From assembly GCA_947089145.1 (NCBI GenBank), contig CAMUJH010000010.1, forward strand, positions 1 through 64,000: 64,000 nucleotides of DNA, in the 5' to 3' direction. This stretch comes from an uncultured Hungatella sp. Its GTDB lineage: Bacteria > Bacillota > Clostridia > Lachnospirales > Lachnospiraceae. Shown one piece after another: positions 24,995 to 34,539 of the stretch (position 1 is the first letter of the stretch; each line of letters starts with the position of its first letter). The notes beneath the pieces were generated by a model. That model saw only the letters and a list, made by a program, of their open reading frames with translations. It had not been told where the DNA came from and did not search any database. A program made the translations under genes and the position numbers.

Positions 24995-27070
24995 TCACAC
25001 AATCCTTTTAAATTTTCGTTCCAGTTCATATTTGCTCATGGAAATAATCGTAGGCCTTCCGTGGGGGCATGCATAGGGATTTTCCAGTTCCAGAAGCCGG
25101 TCAATCAGCTTGTCCGCCTCCATGGGCGACATGGGGTGATTGCCCTTTACGGCCGCCTTGCAGGACATGGATGCAACCCTTTCATAGATAATATCCGGAT
25201 TGCCCTTAAAAATATCGTCAGACAGGCTGTCAAGCATGTCCATGAGAAGTTCCTTCCTGGCGATGGAAAACAGGTTGTCCGGAACTGCCCGCACGGCGTA
25301 CTCCTTGCCTCCAAAATGCTCAATCTCAAAACCCATTTCCGAAAAATATGCCATATATTTCTCAAGAAGCACCTGCTCCTCGCTTCCAAGGCTGAGAATA
25401 ATCGGAGGATTTACCATCTGGGACGTGTATTCCCGGCTTTTTAAGGTTGCCATGGTTTTCTCGTACAAAACCTTTTCATGGGCAGCGTGCTGGTCGATAA
25501 TATAAAGCTGATCATGGAACTCCACCAGCCAGTAAGTGTCGAACAGCTGGCCAATGAGCTTGTGGCGGAGGCGGTTTTCAGGATTCAAAAGCTTTTCCTC
25601 AAAAAAATCCAGCTGCCCGTCTGAATGTCCGGCAGTTTCATCTTTGGGCAGTTTATTCCCACCTGTATATATTTTTTCTCTGTTTTCTGGTATAATATCC
25701 CCATCAGCATGGATAATTTCCTTATCTGATGATGATTTTTCCCCACTTCCCCCGATGTTTTTTCTGTCCCCTGCCGCCTTTCCAGGCTGATTTTCCGCAA
25801 CAATCTGATACGCCGGCTTAATCTGATAATCCGGCTTTTCACAGACAGGCCCTGGGCCGGATGCGTATTCCCGCTGCTGCGGCATTGTGTCCTTTTGTCC
25901 TTCCCCGGGTTGCCGCCCGGTTCCCTGAAGCTCCCATTTTGCGCCGCCCTGCCCCTCTCTGCCATTCCTGCGGTCATAATCGCCTTGCCGCTTTATCTCA
26001 AATGGCTCCGGACAGCTTTTCTCCTGCTGCCGCTTCCTGGCCTCCTGCTTGTCTTTGCCCAGGCTTACCTGGGGGATCAGTTCCTTCCTGGCCAAAGCCT
26101 GGCTTACGGACTGGCTTATGATTTCGTAGATCTGTTTTTCGTCGCGAAACCGCAGCTCCATTTTGGTGGGGTGCACATTGACATCCAGATATTCCGGCTC
26201 AATGGTCAGGTGCAGCAGGACAAAGGGATATTTATGCTGCATCATAAACGGCCTGTAGGCTTCCTCAATGGCCTTTGCCACCAGGCTGCTTCTTATATAC
26301 CTGCCGTTAATGTAGTAATTCTCAAAGTTCCGGTTGCTTCTGGCAATAACCGGTTTCCCGGCAAACCCCTTAACCTGCAGAATCTCCCCGCTCATCTCCA
26401 CCGGCAGCAGGTTTGCCGCAATCTCCCGCCCGAACACCGTGTAGATAATATCCTTTAAATTGTGGTTTCCTGAGGTGTGAAGCCGGTTCTGGTTGTTCTG
26501 GATAAACCGTATGGAAATATCCGGGCGGGACATGGCAAGTTTCTCCACCAGGGCAGCCACATGGGCCCCTTCTGTATGGGCTGTCTTTAAAAATTTCTGC
26601 CTGGCAGGCGTATTGAAAAACAGGTTCCGCACAAGAAAGGTGGTTCCGTCAGGAGCGCCTATTTCCTGTACGGACCGCTCTTTTCCTCCCTCGATCTGAT
26701 ACCTGATTCCTGAAAGCTGCTCCGGGGTCTTGGTAATCAGCTCCACCTGGGCCACGGCGGCGATGCTGGAGAGGGCCTCTCCCCGAAACCCCAGGGAAGC
26801 CACTGTAAACAAGTCCTCCGCAGACTTGATCTTACTGGTGGAGTGGCGCAGAAATGCCAGGGGAACCTGGTCTTTGGCAATGCCGCATCCATTGTCCGTT
26901 ACCCGGATAAGGGATATGCCGCCGTCCCGGATCTCCACGGTTACCGCCGTGGCTCCGGCGTCAATTGCGTTTTCCAGAAGCTCTTTTGCCACGGAGGAAG
27001 GCCGCTCGATTACCTCCCCGGCTGCGATCTTGTCAATGGTATTCTGGTCAAGTACCATAATCTCTGCCAT
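24995..27070 (-). CDS. mutL: DNA mismatch repair protein MutL
   Basis: 691 residues. N-terminal GHKL ATPase (ELLENAIDAGAT, VTDNGCGI, FLRHSTSKI, LGFRGEALSSIAA), a poorly conserved Gly/Gln/Lys-rich linker at about 350-500, and the C-terminal endonuclease/dimer domain with DQHAAHEKVLYE and a C-terminal ACPHGRPT motif. The DQHA and CPHGRP motifs identify the nicking-endonuclease type of MutL used in organisms without MutH. It lies 12 nt after mutS. Confidence 0.96.
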   Translation of the reverse strand: MAEIMVLDQNTIDKIAAGEVIERPSSVAKELLENAIDAGATAVTVEIRDGGISLIRVTDNGCGIAKDQVPLAFLRHSTSKIKSAEDLFTVASLGFRGEALSSIAAVAQVELITKTPEQLSGIRYQIEGGKERSVQEIGAPDGTTFLVRNLFFNTPARQKFLKTAHTEGAHVAALVEKLAMSRPDISIRFIQNNQNRLHTSGNHNLKDIIYTVFGREIAANLLPVEMSGEILQVKGFAGKPVIARSNRNFENYYINGRYIRSSLVAKAIEEAYRPFMMQHKYPFVLLHLTIEPEYLDVNVHPTKMELRFRDEKQIYEIISQSVSQALARKELIPQVSLGKDKQEARKRQQEKSCPEPFEIKRQGDYDRRNGREGQGGAKWELQGTGRQPGEGQKDTMPQQREYASGPGPVCEKPDYQIKPAYQIVAENQPGKAAGDRKNIGGSGEKSSSDKEIIHADGDIIPENREKIYTGGNKLPKDETAGHSDGQLDFFEEKLLNPENRLRHKLIGQLFDTYWLVEFHDQLYIIDQHAAHEKVLYEKTMATLKSREYTSQMVNPPIILSLGSEEQVLLEKYMAYFSEMGFEIEHFGGKEYAVRAVPDNLFSIARKELLMDMLDSLSDDIFKGNPDIIYERVASMSCKAAVKGNHPMSPMEADKLIDRLLELENPYACPHGRPTIISMSKYELERKFKRIV

Positions 27071-27082
27071 GTATGATCCCTC

Positions 27083-29740
27083 CTACCACCGGTTCTTTAA
27101 TTTGCCCTGCATCCTGCTTAAAATGTTCAGCGCCTCAACCGGCGTGATCTCATTAATGTGCAGTTCCTCGATCTCTCTCACAATGTCCTCGCTTTTCACC
27201 GTGTCAAACAGGGTCATCTGGTTTAAGTCCACCTCGTCCGGCTTGGTAACCGCCTTGCGCTGTCCGGGGGACACATTGGCGCTTTCCAGGGCAATCTCCC
27301 TGGCCTTCGTGGCAATGTCAGCGCTGCTTAACTCCTCCACCAGTTCCTTTGCCCGGGCAATCACCTGCTCCGGCACGCCTGCCAGCTTGGCGACCTGGAT
27401 GCCGTAGCTTTTGTCCGCCCCGCCTTTGATGATCTTGCGCAGGAACACGATGTCATCCCCCTGCTCCTTTACGGCAATACAGTAATTATTAACCCCGCTC
27501 ATGGTGCCCTCCAGCTCCGTCAGCTCATGATAATGGGTGGCAAACAAGGTCTTGGCCCCTAAAATCTTCACGTTGCTGATATGTTCCACCACTGCCCAGG
27601 CAATGCTTAACCCGTCGAAGGTGCTTGTCCCCCGCCCGATCTCGTCCAGGATAATCAGACTGCTTCTGGTTGCATTGCGCAGAATGTTGGCGACCTCCGT
27701 CATCTCCACCATAAACGTGCTCTGGCCTGAAGCCAGGTCGTCGGAAGCCCCGACCCTTGTAAAGATCCGGTCGCAGATCCCGATGTCCGCCTCCGAGGCA
27801 GGGACAAAGCTGCCCATCTGCGCCATAAGGACGATGAGAGCTGTCTGGCGCATATAGGTGGATTTGCCTGCCATGTTGGGCCCGGTAATCACGGATATCC
27901 TGTTTTTGTGGTTGTCCAGCATGGTGTCATTGGACACAAACAGATCGTCCTTTAGCATCAGTTCCACCACAGGATGGCGGCCGTTCTTAATATGTATGGA
28001 ACCCTTTTCATTGATCTTAGGCTTCACATAATTATTTCTGGTGGCTACCAAAGACAGGGAGCAGAATGCGTCGATACCTGCCAGGGCCTTGGCAGTTTTC
28101 TGAATCCGGCCCACCTCTGCCCCGATGGTGTCGCGGACATGGCAGAAAAGCTCATACTCCAGGGAAAACAGCTTGTCCTCAGCCCCCAGAATCACATCCT
28201 CCAGCTCCTTAAGCTTGTCCGTGGTATACCGCTCCGCATTGGCCAGGGTCTGCTTCCTGATAAAATATTCCGGAACCAGATTTTTAAAGGAATTGGTTAC
28301 CTCAAAGTAATACCCGAATACCTTGTTAAATTTAATCTTCAGATTTTTAATGCCTGTCTTTTCCCGCTCCCTGGCCTCCAGCTCTGCCAGCCAGGTTTTC
28401 CCCTCCGTCTTGGCATGGCGCAGGCGGTCCGCCTCCTCATTGTATCCGTCCTTAATGATCCCGCCTTCCTTTACGGCAATAGGCGCCTCTTCCACAATGG
28501 AGCTTTTTATGAGTTCAAATAGATCCTCCAGGGGATCTAAATCGCCGCAGATGCGTTTCAGCAAAGGAGAATTCATGTCACTTAACAGCGCTTTCATATG
28601 GGGAAGCATTTCCAGGGAATTGCCAAACGCCAGCAGATCCCTTGGGTTGGCGGATTTGTAGCTGATGCGGCCCATAAGCCGCTCCAGGTCATAGATGGAA
28701 TTTAGATACTCCCTGATTTCCTCCCTGGTGATATAGCTCATGTTCAGCTCTTCAATGGCGTTCTGCCGATCCAGGATTGCCGCCCTCTGTACCAGGGGCT
28801 GCTCAATCAGAGTCCTCATGAGCCTTGCGCCCATGGCTGTCCTGGTCTTGTCAAGAACCCACAGAAGGGAACCCTTCCGCTGCTTTTCCCGCAGCGTTTC
28901 CAGAAGCTCCAGGTTTCTTGTGGTGGAAGTGTCCAGAACCATAAATTCCCCTGTGGTGTAAGTCCTGATGGCCGTAATGTGGCTTAAGGTATTTTTCTGA
29001 GTTTCATACAGATACTCCATCACCGCGCCGGAAGCAATGATCCCCGCATCGTAGTCACCCAGCCCCAGCCCGTCCAGACTTCCTACGCGGAAGTGTTCCT
29101 TTAACAGCTTTCTGCAGGATTCCTCAGAAAAATAACGGCTTTCCAGGGAAGAGACAGCCACATGATATCTGTTTCTCAAATCCTCAAAATCAATCCCGCA
29201 CATATAGAATGCCTCGTTGCAGATTATCTCTGACGGGGCAAATTTGTGGATCTCATCCAGAAGGTTCCTCTCCCCCTCCACCTCGGTTACCAGGTAATCC
29301 CCTGTGGTAATGTCGCAGGCACAGATGCCGTATGCGTCTCCCACATACACGATCCCCATAAGGAAATTGTTTTTCGTTTCGTCCAGAGCCTGGCTGCTGG
29401 TAATGGTTCCAGGGGTTACCACCCGGATCACTTCCCGCTTTACCAGGCCTTTCGTCTGCTTCGGGTCCTCCATCTGCTCCGCAATGGCAACCTTGTAACC
29501 TTTCTGCACTAATTTGTACAGGTATGCGTCAACTGCATGGTAAGGGATGCCGCACATGGGGGCGCGCTCTTCAAGGCCGCACTCTTTGCCGGTGAGAGTA
29601 ATCTCCAGTTCCCTGGATGCGGTTATGGCATCATCAAAGAACATTTCATAGAAATCCCCAAGCCTGTAAAAAAGCAGGCAGTCGCCGTACTGCTCCTTAG
29701 TCTCCATGTATTGTGCCATCATTGGTGATAATCCGGCCAT
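27083..29740 (-). CDS. mutS: DNA mismatch repair protein MutS
   Basis: 885 residues. Mismatch-binding domain I with the Phe-x-Glu-type element near the N-terminus (RLGDFYEMFFDDAI), connector, core and clamp, then the ABC-type ATPase with Walker A TGPNMAGKSTYMRQ and LILDEIGRGTSTFDGLSIAWA. Family-typical length. A GAGAGG site precedes the ATG. Operon miaB-mutS-mutL. Confidence 0.97.
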   Translation of the reverse strand: MAGLSPMMAQYMETKEQYGDCLLFYRLGDFYEMFFDDAITASRELEITLTGKECGLEERAPMCGIPYHAVDAYLYKLVQKGYKVAIAEQMEDPKQTKGLVKREVIRVVTPGTITSSQALDETKNNFLMGIVYVGDAYGICACDITTGDYLVTEVEGERNLLDEIHKFAPSEIICNEAFYMCGIDFEDLRNRYHVAVSSLESRYFSEESCRKLLKEHFRVGSLDGLGLGDYDAGIIASGAVMEYLYETQKNTLSHITAIRTYTTGEFMVLDTSTTRNLELLETLREKQRKGSLLWVLDKTRTAMGARLMRTLIEQPLVQRAAILDRQNAIEELNMSYITREEIREYLNSIYDLERLMGRISYKSANPRDLLAFGNSLEMLPHMKALLSDMNSPLLKRICGDLDPLEDLFELIKSSIVEEAPIAVKEGGIIKDGYNEEADRLRHAKTEGKTWLAELEAREREKTGIKNLKIKFNKVFGYYFEVTNSFKNLVPEYFIRKQTLANAERYTTDKLKELEDVILGAEDKLFSLEYELFCHVRDTIGAEVGRIQKTAKALAGIDAFCSLSLVATRNNYVKPKINEKGSIHIKNGRHPVVELMLKDDLFVSNDTMLDNHKNRISVITGPNMAGKSTYMRQTALIVLMAQMGSFVPASEADIGICDRIFTRVGASDDLASGQSTFMVEMTEVANILRNATRSSLIILDEIGRGTSTFDGLSIAWAVVEHISNVKILGAKTLFATHYHELTELEGTMSGVNNYCIAVKEQGDDIVFLRKIIKGGADKSYGIQVAKLAGVPEQVIARAKELVEELSSADIATKAREIALESANVSPGQRKAVTKPDEVDLNQMTLFDTVKSEDIVREIEELHINEITPVEALNILSRMQGKLKNRW

Positions 29741-29827
29741 CTTAAGTAACCTCTCTTCTATATAATAAACACAGCATGCATGCTGGCCGCCTGCGTTAAA
29801 ACAGCATAGCCGCCAGCACTTTTGAAA

Positions 29828-31306
29828 TCACTCCGCCCTTTTTCCCATATAGTAGAACCCCTTGGATTCCTCCAGATACACTGGTACCACCGATCCTACA
29901 AGGGACGGCTCCCCCGGAAAATGGACAAGGGTATTATTGGAAAGGCGCCCGGTTACATAGCCCTCTATGTGGCTGTCCGTTTCTTCCACCAGCACGTCCA
30001 TGGTCTTATGCAGATCCCGTGCGCAGACCTGGGCGGAAATAGCCTGAACTTCTGCAAGAAGCCTGTCAAACCGATCCTTCACCACATCCTCCGCCACCTG
30101 GTTGTCCATGGATGCTGCAGGGGTCTTGCTCCTCTTTGAATAGATAAACGTAAACGCGCTGTCAAACCTTACGGTTCTCACCACATCCAGAGTCTCCTGA
30201 AAGTCTTCCTCCGTCTCCCCCGGAAATCCCACGATAATATCCGTGGTCAGTGAAATATCAGGAACCGCGGCCCGTATCTTGTCTACCAGTAAAAGATACT
30301 GCTCCTTGGTATATCTGCGGTTCATGGCTTTCAGGATACGGCTGCTGCCTGACTGGACAGGAAGGTGCAGATGGCTGCATATTTTTTTGGAATCTCTCAT
30401 GACCTCAATCAGTTCATCTGACAGATCCTTTGGGTGCGAAGTCATAAACCGGATTCTCTTAAGCCCTTTTACGGCCTCCACCTGTTTTAAAAGGTCGGCA
30501 AAGGTAACCGGCACGTCCAGATTTTTTCCGTAGGAGTTTACGTTCTGTCCCAAAAGCATTACTTCCGCCACCCCGGATTCCACCAGCTTCTCAATCTCTC
30601 CAATAATCTCCTGCGGCTTTCTGCTTCTCTCCCTTCCCCGAACATAGGGAACAATGCAGTAGCTGCAGAAATTGTTGCACCCGAACATAATGTTGACGCC
30701 GGATTTAAAGGGATATTTTCTCTCGGCCGGCAGATTCTCAACAATCAGGCTTGTGTCCTCCCACAGATCCACGGCCATCTTCTGCTGCTTAAGGCGCTGC
30801 CATAGAAGTTCTGCCAATTTAAAAATATTGTGGGTTCCGAATATAATGTCCACAAAACGGTAGCTTTTCTTTATTTTCTCCACCACTTCCGGCTCCTGCA
30901 TCATACAGCCGCAAAGGGCAATAAGCATCCGGGGATTTTTCTTTTTCAGGGCGTTTAAATATCCCAGACGTCCGTAAACCCGCTGGTTGGCATTTTCCCG
31001 CACGGTGCAGGTATTGTAAAGGACGAATTCCGCATGCTCATCCTCTGCCTTGCAAAAGCCGATTGTCTCTAAAATGCCTGTAAGCTTCTCAGAGTCCCGG
31101 GCATTCATCTGACAGCCAAACGTCTGAATAAACGCGGCGGGGCGGCGCCCGTTCTTCTGTTCAAACTCCCATACCCACTCCCGGCATTTTGTCATATAGT
31201 AATATTGCCTGGCAGGTTCTTCTATGGGAGGCTCTACATTAATGTCTATTTTATCTAAATCAAATTCGTTATACATTTCTCTTGACTTTCTTCCCTTTCT
31301 ATCCAT
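29828..31306 (-). CDS. miaB: tRNA-2-methylthio-N6-dimethylallyladenosine synthase
   Basis: 492 residues, radical SAM methylthiotransferase. N-terminal UPF0004 domain with TFGCQMNARDSEK, VLYNTCTVRENA and ALCGCMMQE cysteines for the auxiliary cluster; radical SAM CxxxCxxC in GCNNFCSYCIVPY; C-terminal TRAM domain. It completes ms2i6A37 after MiaA. The N-terminus carries a 30-50 residue extension (DINVEPPIEEPARQYYY) common in Lachnospiraceae. An alternative ATG ten codons downstream at 31276 is equally possible; neither has a strong ribosome site. Confidence 0.94.
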   Translation of the reverse strand: MDRKGRKSREMYNEFDLDKIDINVEPPIEEPARQYYYMTKCREWVWEFEQKNGRRPAAFIQTFGCQMNARDSEKLTGILETIGFCKAEDEHAEFVLYNTCTVRENANQRVYGRLGYLNALKKKNPRMLIALCGCMMQEPEVVEKIKKSYRFVDIIFGTHNIFKLAELLWQRLKQQKMAVDLWEDTSLIVENLPAERKYPFKSGVNIMFGCNNFCSYCIVPYVRGRERSRKPQEIIGEIEKLVESGVAEVMLLGQNVNSYGKNLDVPVTFADLLKQVEAVKGLKRIRFMTSHPKDLSDELIEVMRDSKKICSHLHLPVQSGSSRILKAMNRRYTKEQYLLLVDKIRAAVPDISLTTDIIVGFPGETEEDFQETLDVVRTVRFDSAFTFIYSKRSKTPAASMDNQVAEDVVKDRFDRLLAEVQAISAQVCARDLHKTMDVLVEETDSHIEGYVTGRLSNNTLVHFPGEPSLVGSVVPVYLEESKGFYYMGKRAE

Positions 31307-31338
31307 CCCATGTCTTATAGTAAGCTACACACGAAACA

Positions 31339-31367
31339 ATTATAACGCAAAATTTCTCCATCGTCAT
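31339..31367 (-). promoter_or_regulatory. Proximal promoter of the miaB-mutS-mutL operon
   Basis: Minus-strand ATGACG (31362-31367) and TATAAT (31339-31344), 17-bp spacer, about 25 nt before the miaB start region. Confidence 0.6.
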
Positions 31368-31475
31368 CAAAAATCAGAAGGGCAAATCGGAAATCATATG
31401 GATACTTTCCAAATCCTTTCGCCCGCTGCCGCCGTTGACAGCCCCTATGGAGCAGGCCGGAAAACAATCCCGGAT

Positions 31476-31504
31476 ATTATAGCATAAGCCGCCTGAATCC
31501 ACAA
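31476..31504 (-). promoter_or_regulatory. Possible distal promoter of miaB
   Basis: Minus-strand TTGTGG (31499-31504) and TATAAT (31476-31481) preceded by TGC, an extended -10, with a 17-bp spacer. It lies just after the stop of the AEC transporter gene. Confidence 0.5.
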
Positions 31505-31530
31505 TAAGCAAAAGCATCATGCCGGCGGCC

Positions 31531-32448
31531 CTATAACACCAAAGCCACCATCCCCACAATGCAGAAAATGCTGATTAAAATGGATACGGAATTAAGCGCG
31601 CTTGACAGCCCGATATCCTCCTTTAGATCCGCCGTAAATGCCGGAGCAGACGACGCAATAGGGGCAAATACCAGGATTGCCAGGGTCTGACGGTACTCTA
31701 AAGGCATAGGCAGCAGGAAATAGAATGCCGCCGACAAAGCGGCTGCCGCTGCGTACCTTACTGCCAGAAGCCTTGCCATGGTCCGAAACTGGGTTCTGTC
31801 TCCTGACAGTTCAAAGCCTACCCCGATCATCAGCATGGCCATAAACGCATTGCCGTCGGCAATAATTCCCGCAAATGATATGGCCTGGGCAGGCAGGCGG
31901 ATGCCCAAAAGGCATAAGCAAGTCATGATCAAATAGGCGTCAAACGGCGCTGATCTCAGCAGCGTCTTTGCGATCTGCATTGCCGGAATTCCCTTTCCTT
32001 CTCCCTTGGCCATAGAGGCGGCGCTGTAAGCGCCTCCAAGGCAGACTACCGCATTGCCGGTATCGAAAAGGCTTGTCACCACCACCCCTGTGGGGCCCAG
32101 AAAGCTTTGTACAAACGGCAGCGTAAAATTTCCGATATTGTACCCTGACAGATTTAAAATTTCAAAAGCCCTCTTCCCTTTGGCTGATCTTGTGTTCATA
32201 GCGAAACCCGCCGCCATATAGATCAGTCCCCCAATAAGCCCCAGAAGGCTTAGACTCAGCATGGACGCATCAATCTCTTTGTCCGCAAAGCTGTATACAA
32301 TTGCCGCCGGAAGCGTGATCTTCAGCACAATCTTTGACAGCACATGAAAATCTTCCTTTTTAAAAAACCCTGTCCGTCTCAGTCCGTATCCCAGAAAAAT
32401 GATCCCGATAAAACACGCTGCCCTGGACAGCACTGCCCCCATCTCCAT
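31531..32448 (-). CDS. AEC-family transporter
   Basis: 305 residues, ten predicted membrane segments, auxin efflux carrier family; bacterial members usually export or import dicarboxylates or related organic acids, but the substrate here cannot be named. Recognisable parts: FFKKEDFHVLSKIVLKITLP, NIGNFTLPFV, FAPIASSAPAFTADL. The frame is open 39 codons further upstream, but a promoter lies inside that stretch and GAAGAGGGG precedes the ATG at 32448, which gives the normal family length. Confidence 0.82.
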   Translation of the reverse strand: MEMGAVLSRAACFIGIIFLGYGLRRTGFFKKEDFHVLSKIVLKITLPAAIVYSFADKEIDASMLSLSLLGLIGGLIYMAAGFAMNTRSAKGKRAFEILNLSGYNIGNFTLPFVQSFLGPTGVVVTSLFDTGNAVVCLGGAYSAASMAKGEGKGIPAMQIAKTLLRSAPFDAYLIMTCLCLLGIRLPAQAISFAGIIADGNAFMAMLMIGVGFELSGDRTQFRTMARLLAVRYAAAAALSAAFYFLLPMPLEYRQTLAILVFAPIASSAPAFTADLKEDIGLSSALNSVSILISIFCIVGMVALVL

Positions 32449-32520
32449 AAAGCCCCTCTTCCCTGCACATCTTGCCATGTACCGTAATTTTTCTTTCATG
32501 GTAAATTCCATGCGCCTTTT

Positions 32521-32549
32521 AGTATACAGGATTCCTGGGAAAAACACAA
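32521..32549 (-). promoter_or_regulatory. Promoter of the AEC transporter gene
   Basis: Minus-strand TTGTGT (32544-32549) and TATACT (32521-32526), 17-bp spacer. It falls inside the longest open frame and so supports the downstream start. Confidence 0.55.
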
Positions 32550-32577
32550 ACAATTCTTCCATCAATGCCAGATTAAT

Positions 32578-32585
32578 GGTATAAT
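32578..32585 (+). promoter_or_regulatory. Extended -10 promoter of the ABM monooxygenase gene
   Basis: TGGTATAAT around 32577-32585 with only a weak -35 (TTCCAT). It is followed by a GCTGCTTTC/GAAGCAGC hairpin in the leader at about 32600-32627. Confidence 0.5.
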
Positions 32586-32670
32586 AAAAAAAATCCCTGC
32601 TGCTTTCTCAGCGCCTGGAAGCAGCATAAATTCAGAATTCCCACATATCAAATTTCAGGAGGGTAACCAT

Positions 32671-33003
32671 ATGAGTGTTACAGTGAACATTTTTTATTCA
32701 GGAACAAATGGAAACGCACGGAAATTTGCAGAAGAAATGGAGAGCACAAAAACAGCAGATGCCATCCGCAGGGAAGAAGGGAATCTTTGCTATGAATATT
32801 TCTTTCCCATGAATGATCCGGAAACCGTTCTGCTGATAGACAGCTGGACAGACCAGAAGGCCATTGATGTACATCACGCTTCGCCTATGATGGAAACCAT
32901 CACACGGCTCCGGGAAAAATACGATCTTCACATGAAAGTCAGGCGTTATAGATCAGATGAAGGAGGAATACCTGCATCCGATAACCGGTTTATAAAAGAA
33001 TAA
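32671..33003 (+). CDS. ABM-domain (putative quinol monooxygenase) protein
   Basis: 110 residues, a single ferredoxin-like antibiotic biosynthesis monooxygenase (ABM, YgiN-like) domain: TVNIFYSGTNGNARKFAEE ... EEGNLCYEYFFPMNDPETVLLIDSWTDQKAIDVHHASP. The motif pattern of Tyr/Trp and the HHASP turn is typical of the family, whose members oxidise quinols or bind heme; the actual substrate is unknown. AGGAGG lies 8 nt before the ATG. It precedes the diguanylate cyclase by 44 nt and may be co-transcribed. Confidence 0.8.
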   Translation: MSVTVNIFYSGTNGNARKFAEEMESTKTADAIRREEGNLCYEYFFPMNDPETVLLIDSWTDQKAIDVHHASPMMETITRLREKYDLHMKVRRYRSDEGGIPASDNRFIKE

Positions 33004-33047
33004 ATGCGTCATCATTTTGGGGTCTATGAAAAGCCAGAGGGGAAAAC

Positions 33048-34451
33048 ATGAAAAGCGAGAATCAAAACACAGGCAAAAATCAGCAGAATGAAGTAAAGGG
33101 TATCCGTATTAGCAGAATGAACTTTGTAATGTGCATAATAGCATGCGTCATGTTTCTGCTTTTGACCGCTACTGTAATCCACGTTACCAAGACCTTTAGG
33201 AATACCTATGCGGCTATCAGGGATTACGTTTCCTGCATGCAGTATGGACGGGATTTTCTGGACAGTTCCGATTATCTCACGGATCGGGTGCGGCTTTACT
33301 CCGCAACCGGAGATCCCAAATATTTGGAACAGTATTTTTCGGAATTAGACAGAGCCCGCAGGGAAAACGCAATAAAGGATGTGGAAGCGTACCATATGGA
33401 GGCGGAGGCCTATGATTCCATATACTCTGCCCTGCGGCATTCTGACCAGCTGAAACAGCAGGAAATCTATGCCATGAGCCTGCTTGCCAATGCCTGGGAC
33501 TGCGACCCCTCCCTTATCCCTCAAACAGTGGCTGATACAGCCCTCTCCCCAGATGACCTCCGCCTTTCGCCTGAGGAAATGATCGAAGCAGCCAGGGATC
33601 TTGTTTTCGGAAATGATTACCAGAGGCAGAAGCAGCAGATCATTGATGAAACCCAAAGGTTCCAGGACATCATTGATGCCGCCACAAAACAGCGGATGGA
33701 GCATGATTACAGCCAGCTCTACAGGGCCATGGTGGTTCACCAGGCATTGATTGTCATTCACTTTGCGTCAATGATTTTAGGTTTTATATTTAGTTATGTG
33801 CTGGTGGTGCGGCCAATGGCCGGCTATGTAAAGCACATTAAAGCCCGTGAAAAGCTTCAGGTCGTAGGCGCCTATGAGTGTCAATGCCTGGCTTGGACCT
33901 GCAACACCATGTTTGCCCGCAATGCCGCCCAGGAGCACACCCTCCGTCATCAGGCGGAGCATGACGCCCTTACAGGGCTTTTAAACCGAGGCGCCTTTGA
34001 CAATCTTCGGCAGACGCTTCACAGCCAGGGCGAGCCCATGGGGCTTCTGATTATTGATGTGGATAAATTCAAGCAGGTTAATGACAGCTTTGGCCACGAG
34101 ATGGGCGACCGGGTGCTGAAACAGGTGGCCAGCCTGCTGGCAGGCAATTTCCGCTCTATGGATCACCCGGCCAGAATCGGCGGGGATGAATTCTCAGTCA
34201 TACTGACCAACACAGATTCGGATCAGCAGAAAGCAATTCTGGAAAAAATAGCAGCCATCAACCATGTGCTGACCCATCCCGCAGATGATCTTCCTGCCGT
34301 ATCCTTAAGCGTGGGAGGCGCATTTTCCACGGAAGGATTTACCGACGATCTCTACAGGCGGGCGGATCTCGCCCTCTATGCGGTAAAGGATCATGGCCGC
34401 TGCGGCTGCAGGTTTTATGATGATTCCCTAGAAAAGGCATCCCCCGGCTGA
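33048..34451 (+). CDS. Membrane diguanylate cyclase (GGDEF)
   Basis: 467 residues. Membrane segments at about 25-47 and 232-254 bracket a mostly helical extracytoplasmic sensor (about 48-230) of unknown ligand. The cytoplasmic GGDEF domain (about 300-460) has the active-site motif GGDEF at 378-382 and an inhibitory RxxD site (RSMD, 369-372) exactly five residues before it, so it should make c-di-GMP with product inhibition. HDALTGLLNRGAFD and IDVDKFKQVNDSFGH are intact. No EAL domain. The gene converges on the minus-strand hydroxylase paralogue. Confidence 0.92.
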   Translation: MKSENQNTGKNQQNEVKGIRISRMNFVMCIIACVMFLLLTATVIHVTKTFRNTYAAIRDYVSCMQYGRDFLDSSDYLTDRVRLYSATGDPKYLEQYFSELDRARRENAIKDVEAYHMEAEAYDSIYSALRHSDQLKQQEIYAMSLLANAWDCDPSLIPQTVADTALSPDDLRLSPEEMIEAARDLVFGNDYQRQKQQIIDETQRFQDIIDAATKQRMEHDYSQLYRAMVVHQALIVIHFASMILGFIFSYVLVVRPMAGYVKHIKAREKLQVVGAYECQCLAWTCNTMFARNAAQEHTLRHQAEHDALTGLLNRGAFDNLRQTLHSQGEPMGLLIIDVDKFKQVNDSFGHEMGDRVLKQVASLLAGNFRSMDHPARIGGDEFSVILTNTDSDQQKAILEKIAAINHVLTHPADDLPAVSLSVGGAFSTEGFTDDLYRRADLALYAVKDHGRCGCRFYDDSLEKASPG

Positions 34452-34485
34452 TTCTGTACTGCCCTGGGCAGTCTCTGCCTAACAC

Positions 34486-34525
34486 TGCCTTGCGGATAAC
34501 CTTAACCGTTATTTTTGCAAGGCAG
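34486..34525. terminator. Convergent hairpin terminator
   Basis: CTGCCTTGC (34486-34493 region) pairs with GCAAGGCAG (34517-34525); inside, ATAAC pairs with GTTAT. It lies between the plus-strand GGDEF gene and the minus-strand gene ending at 34540. T-rich stretches are modest on both sides. Confidence 0.6.
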
Positions 34526-34539
34526 CACTGATGTTTTTA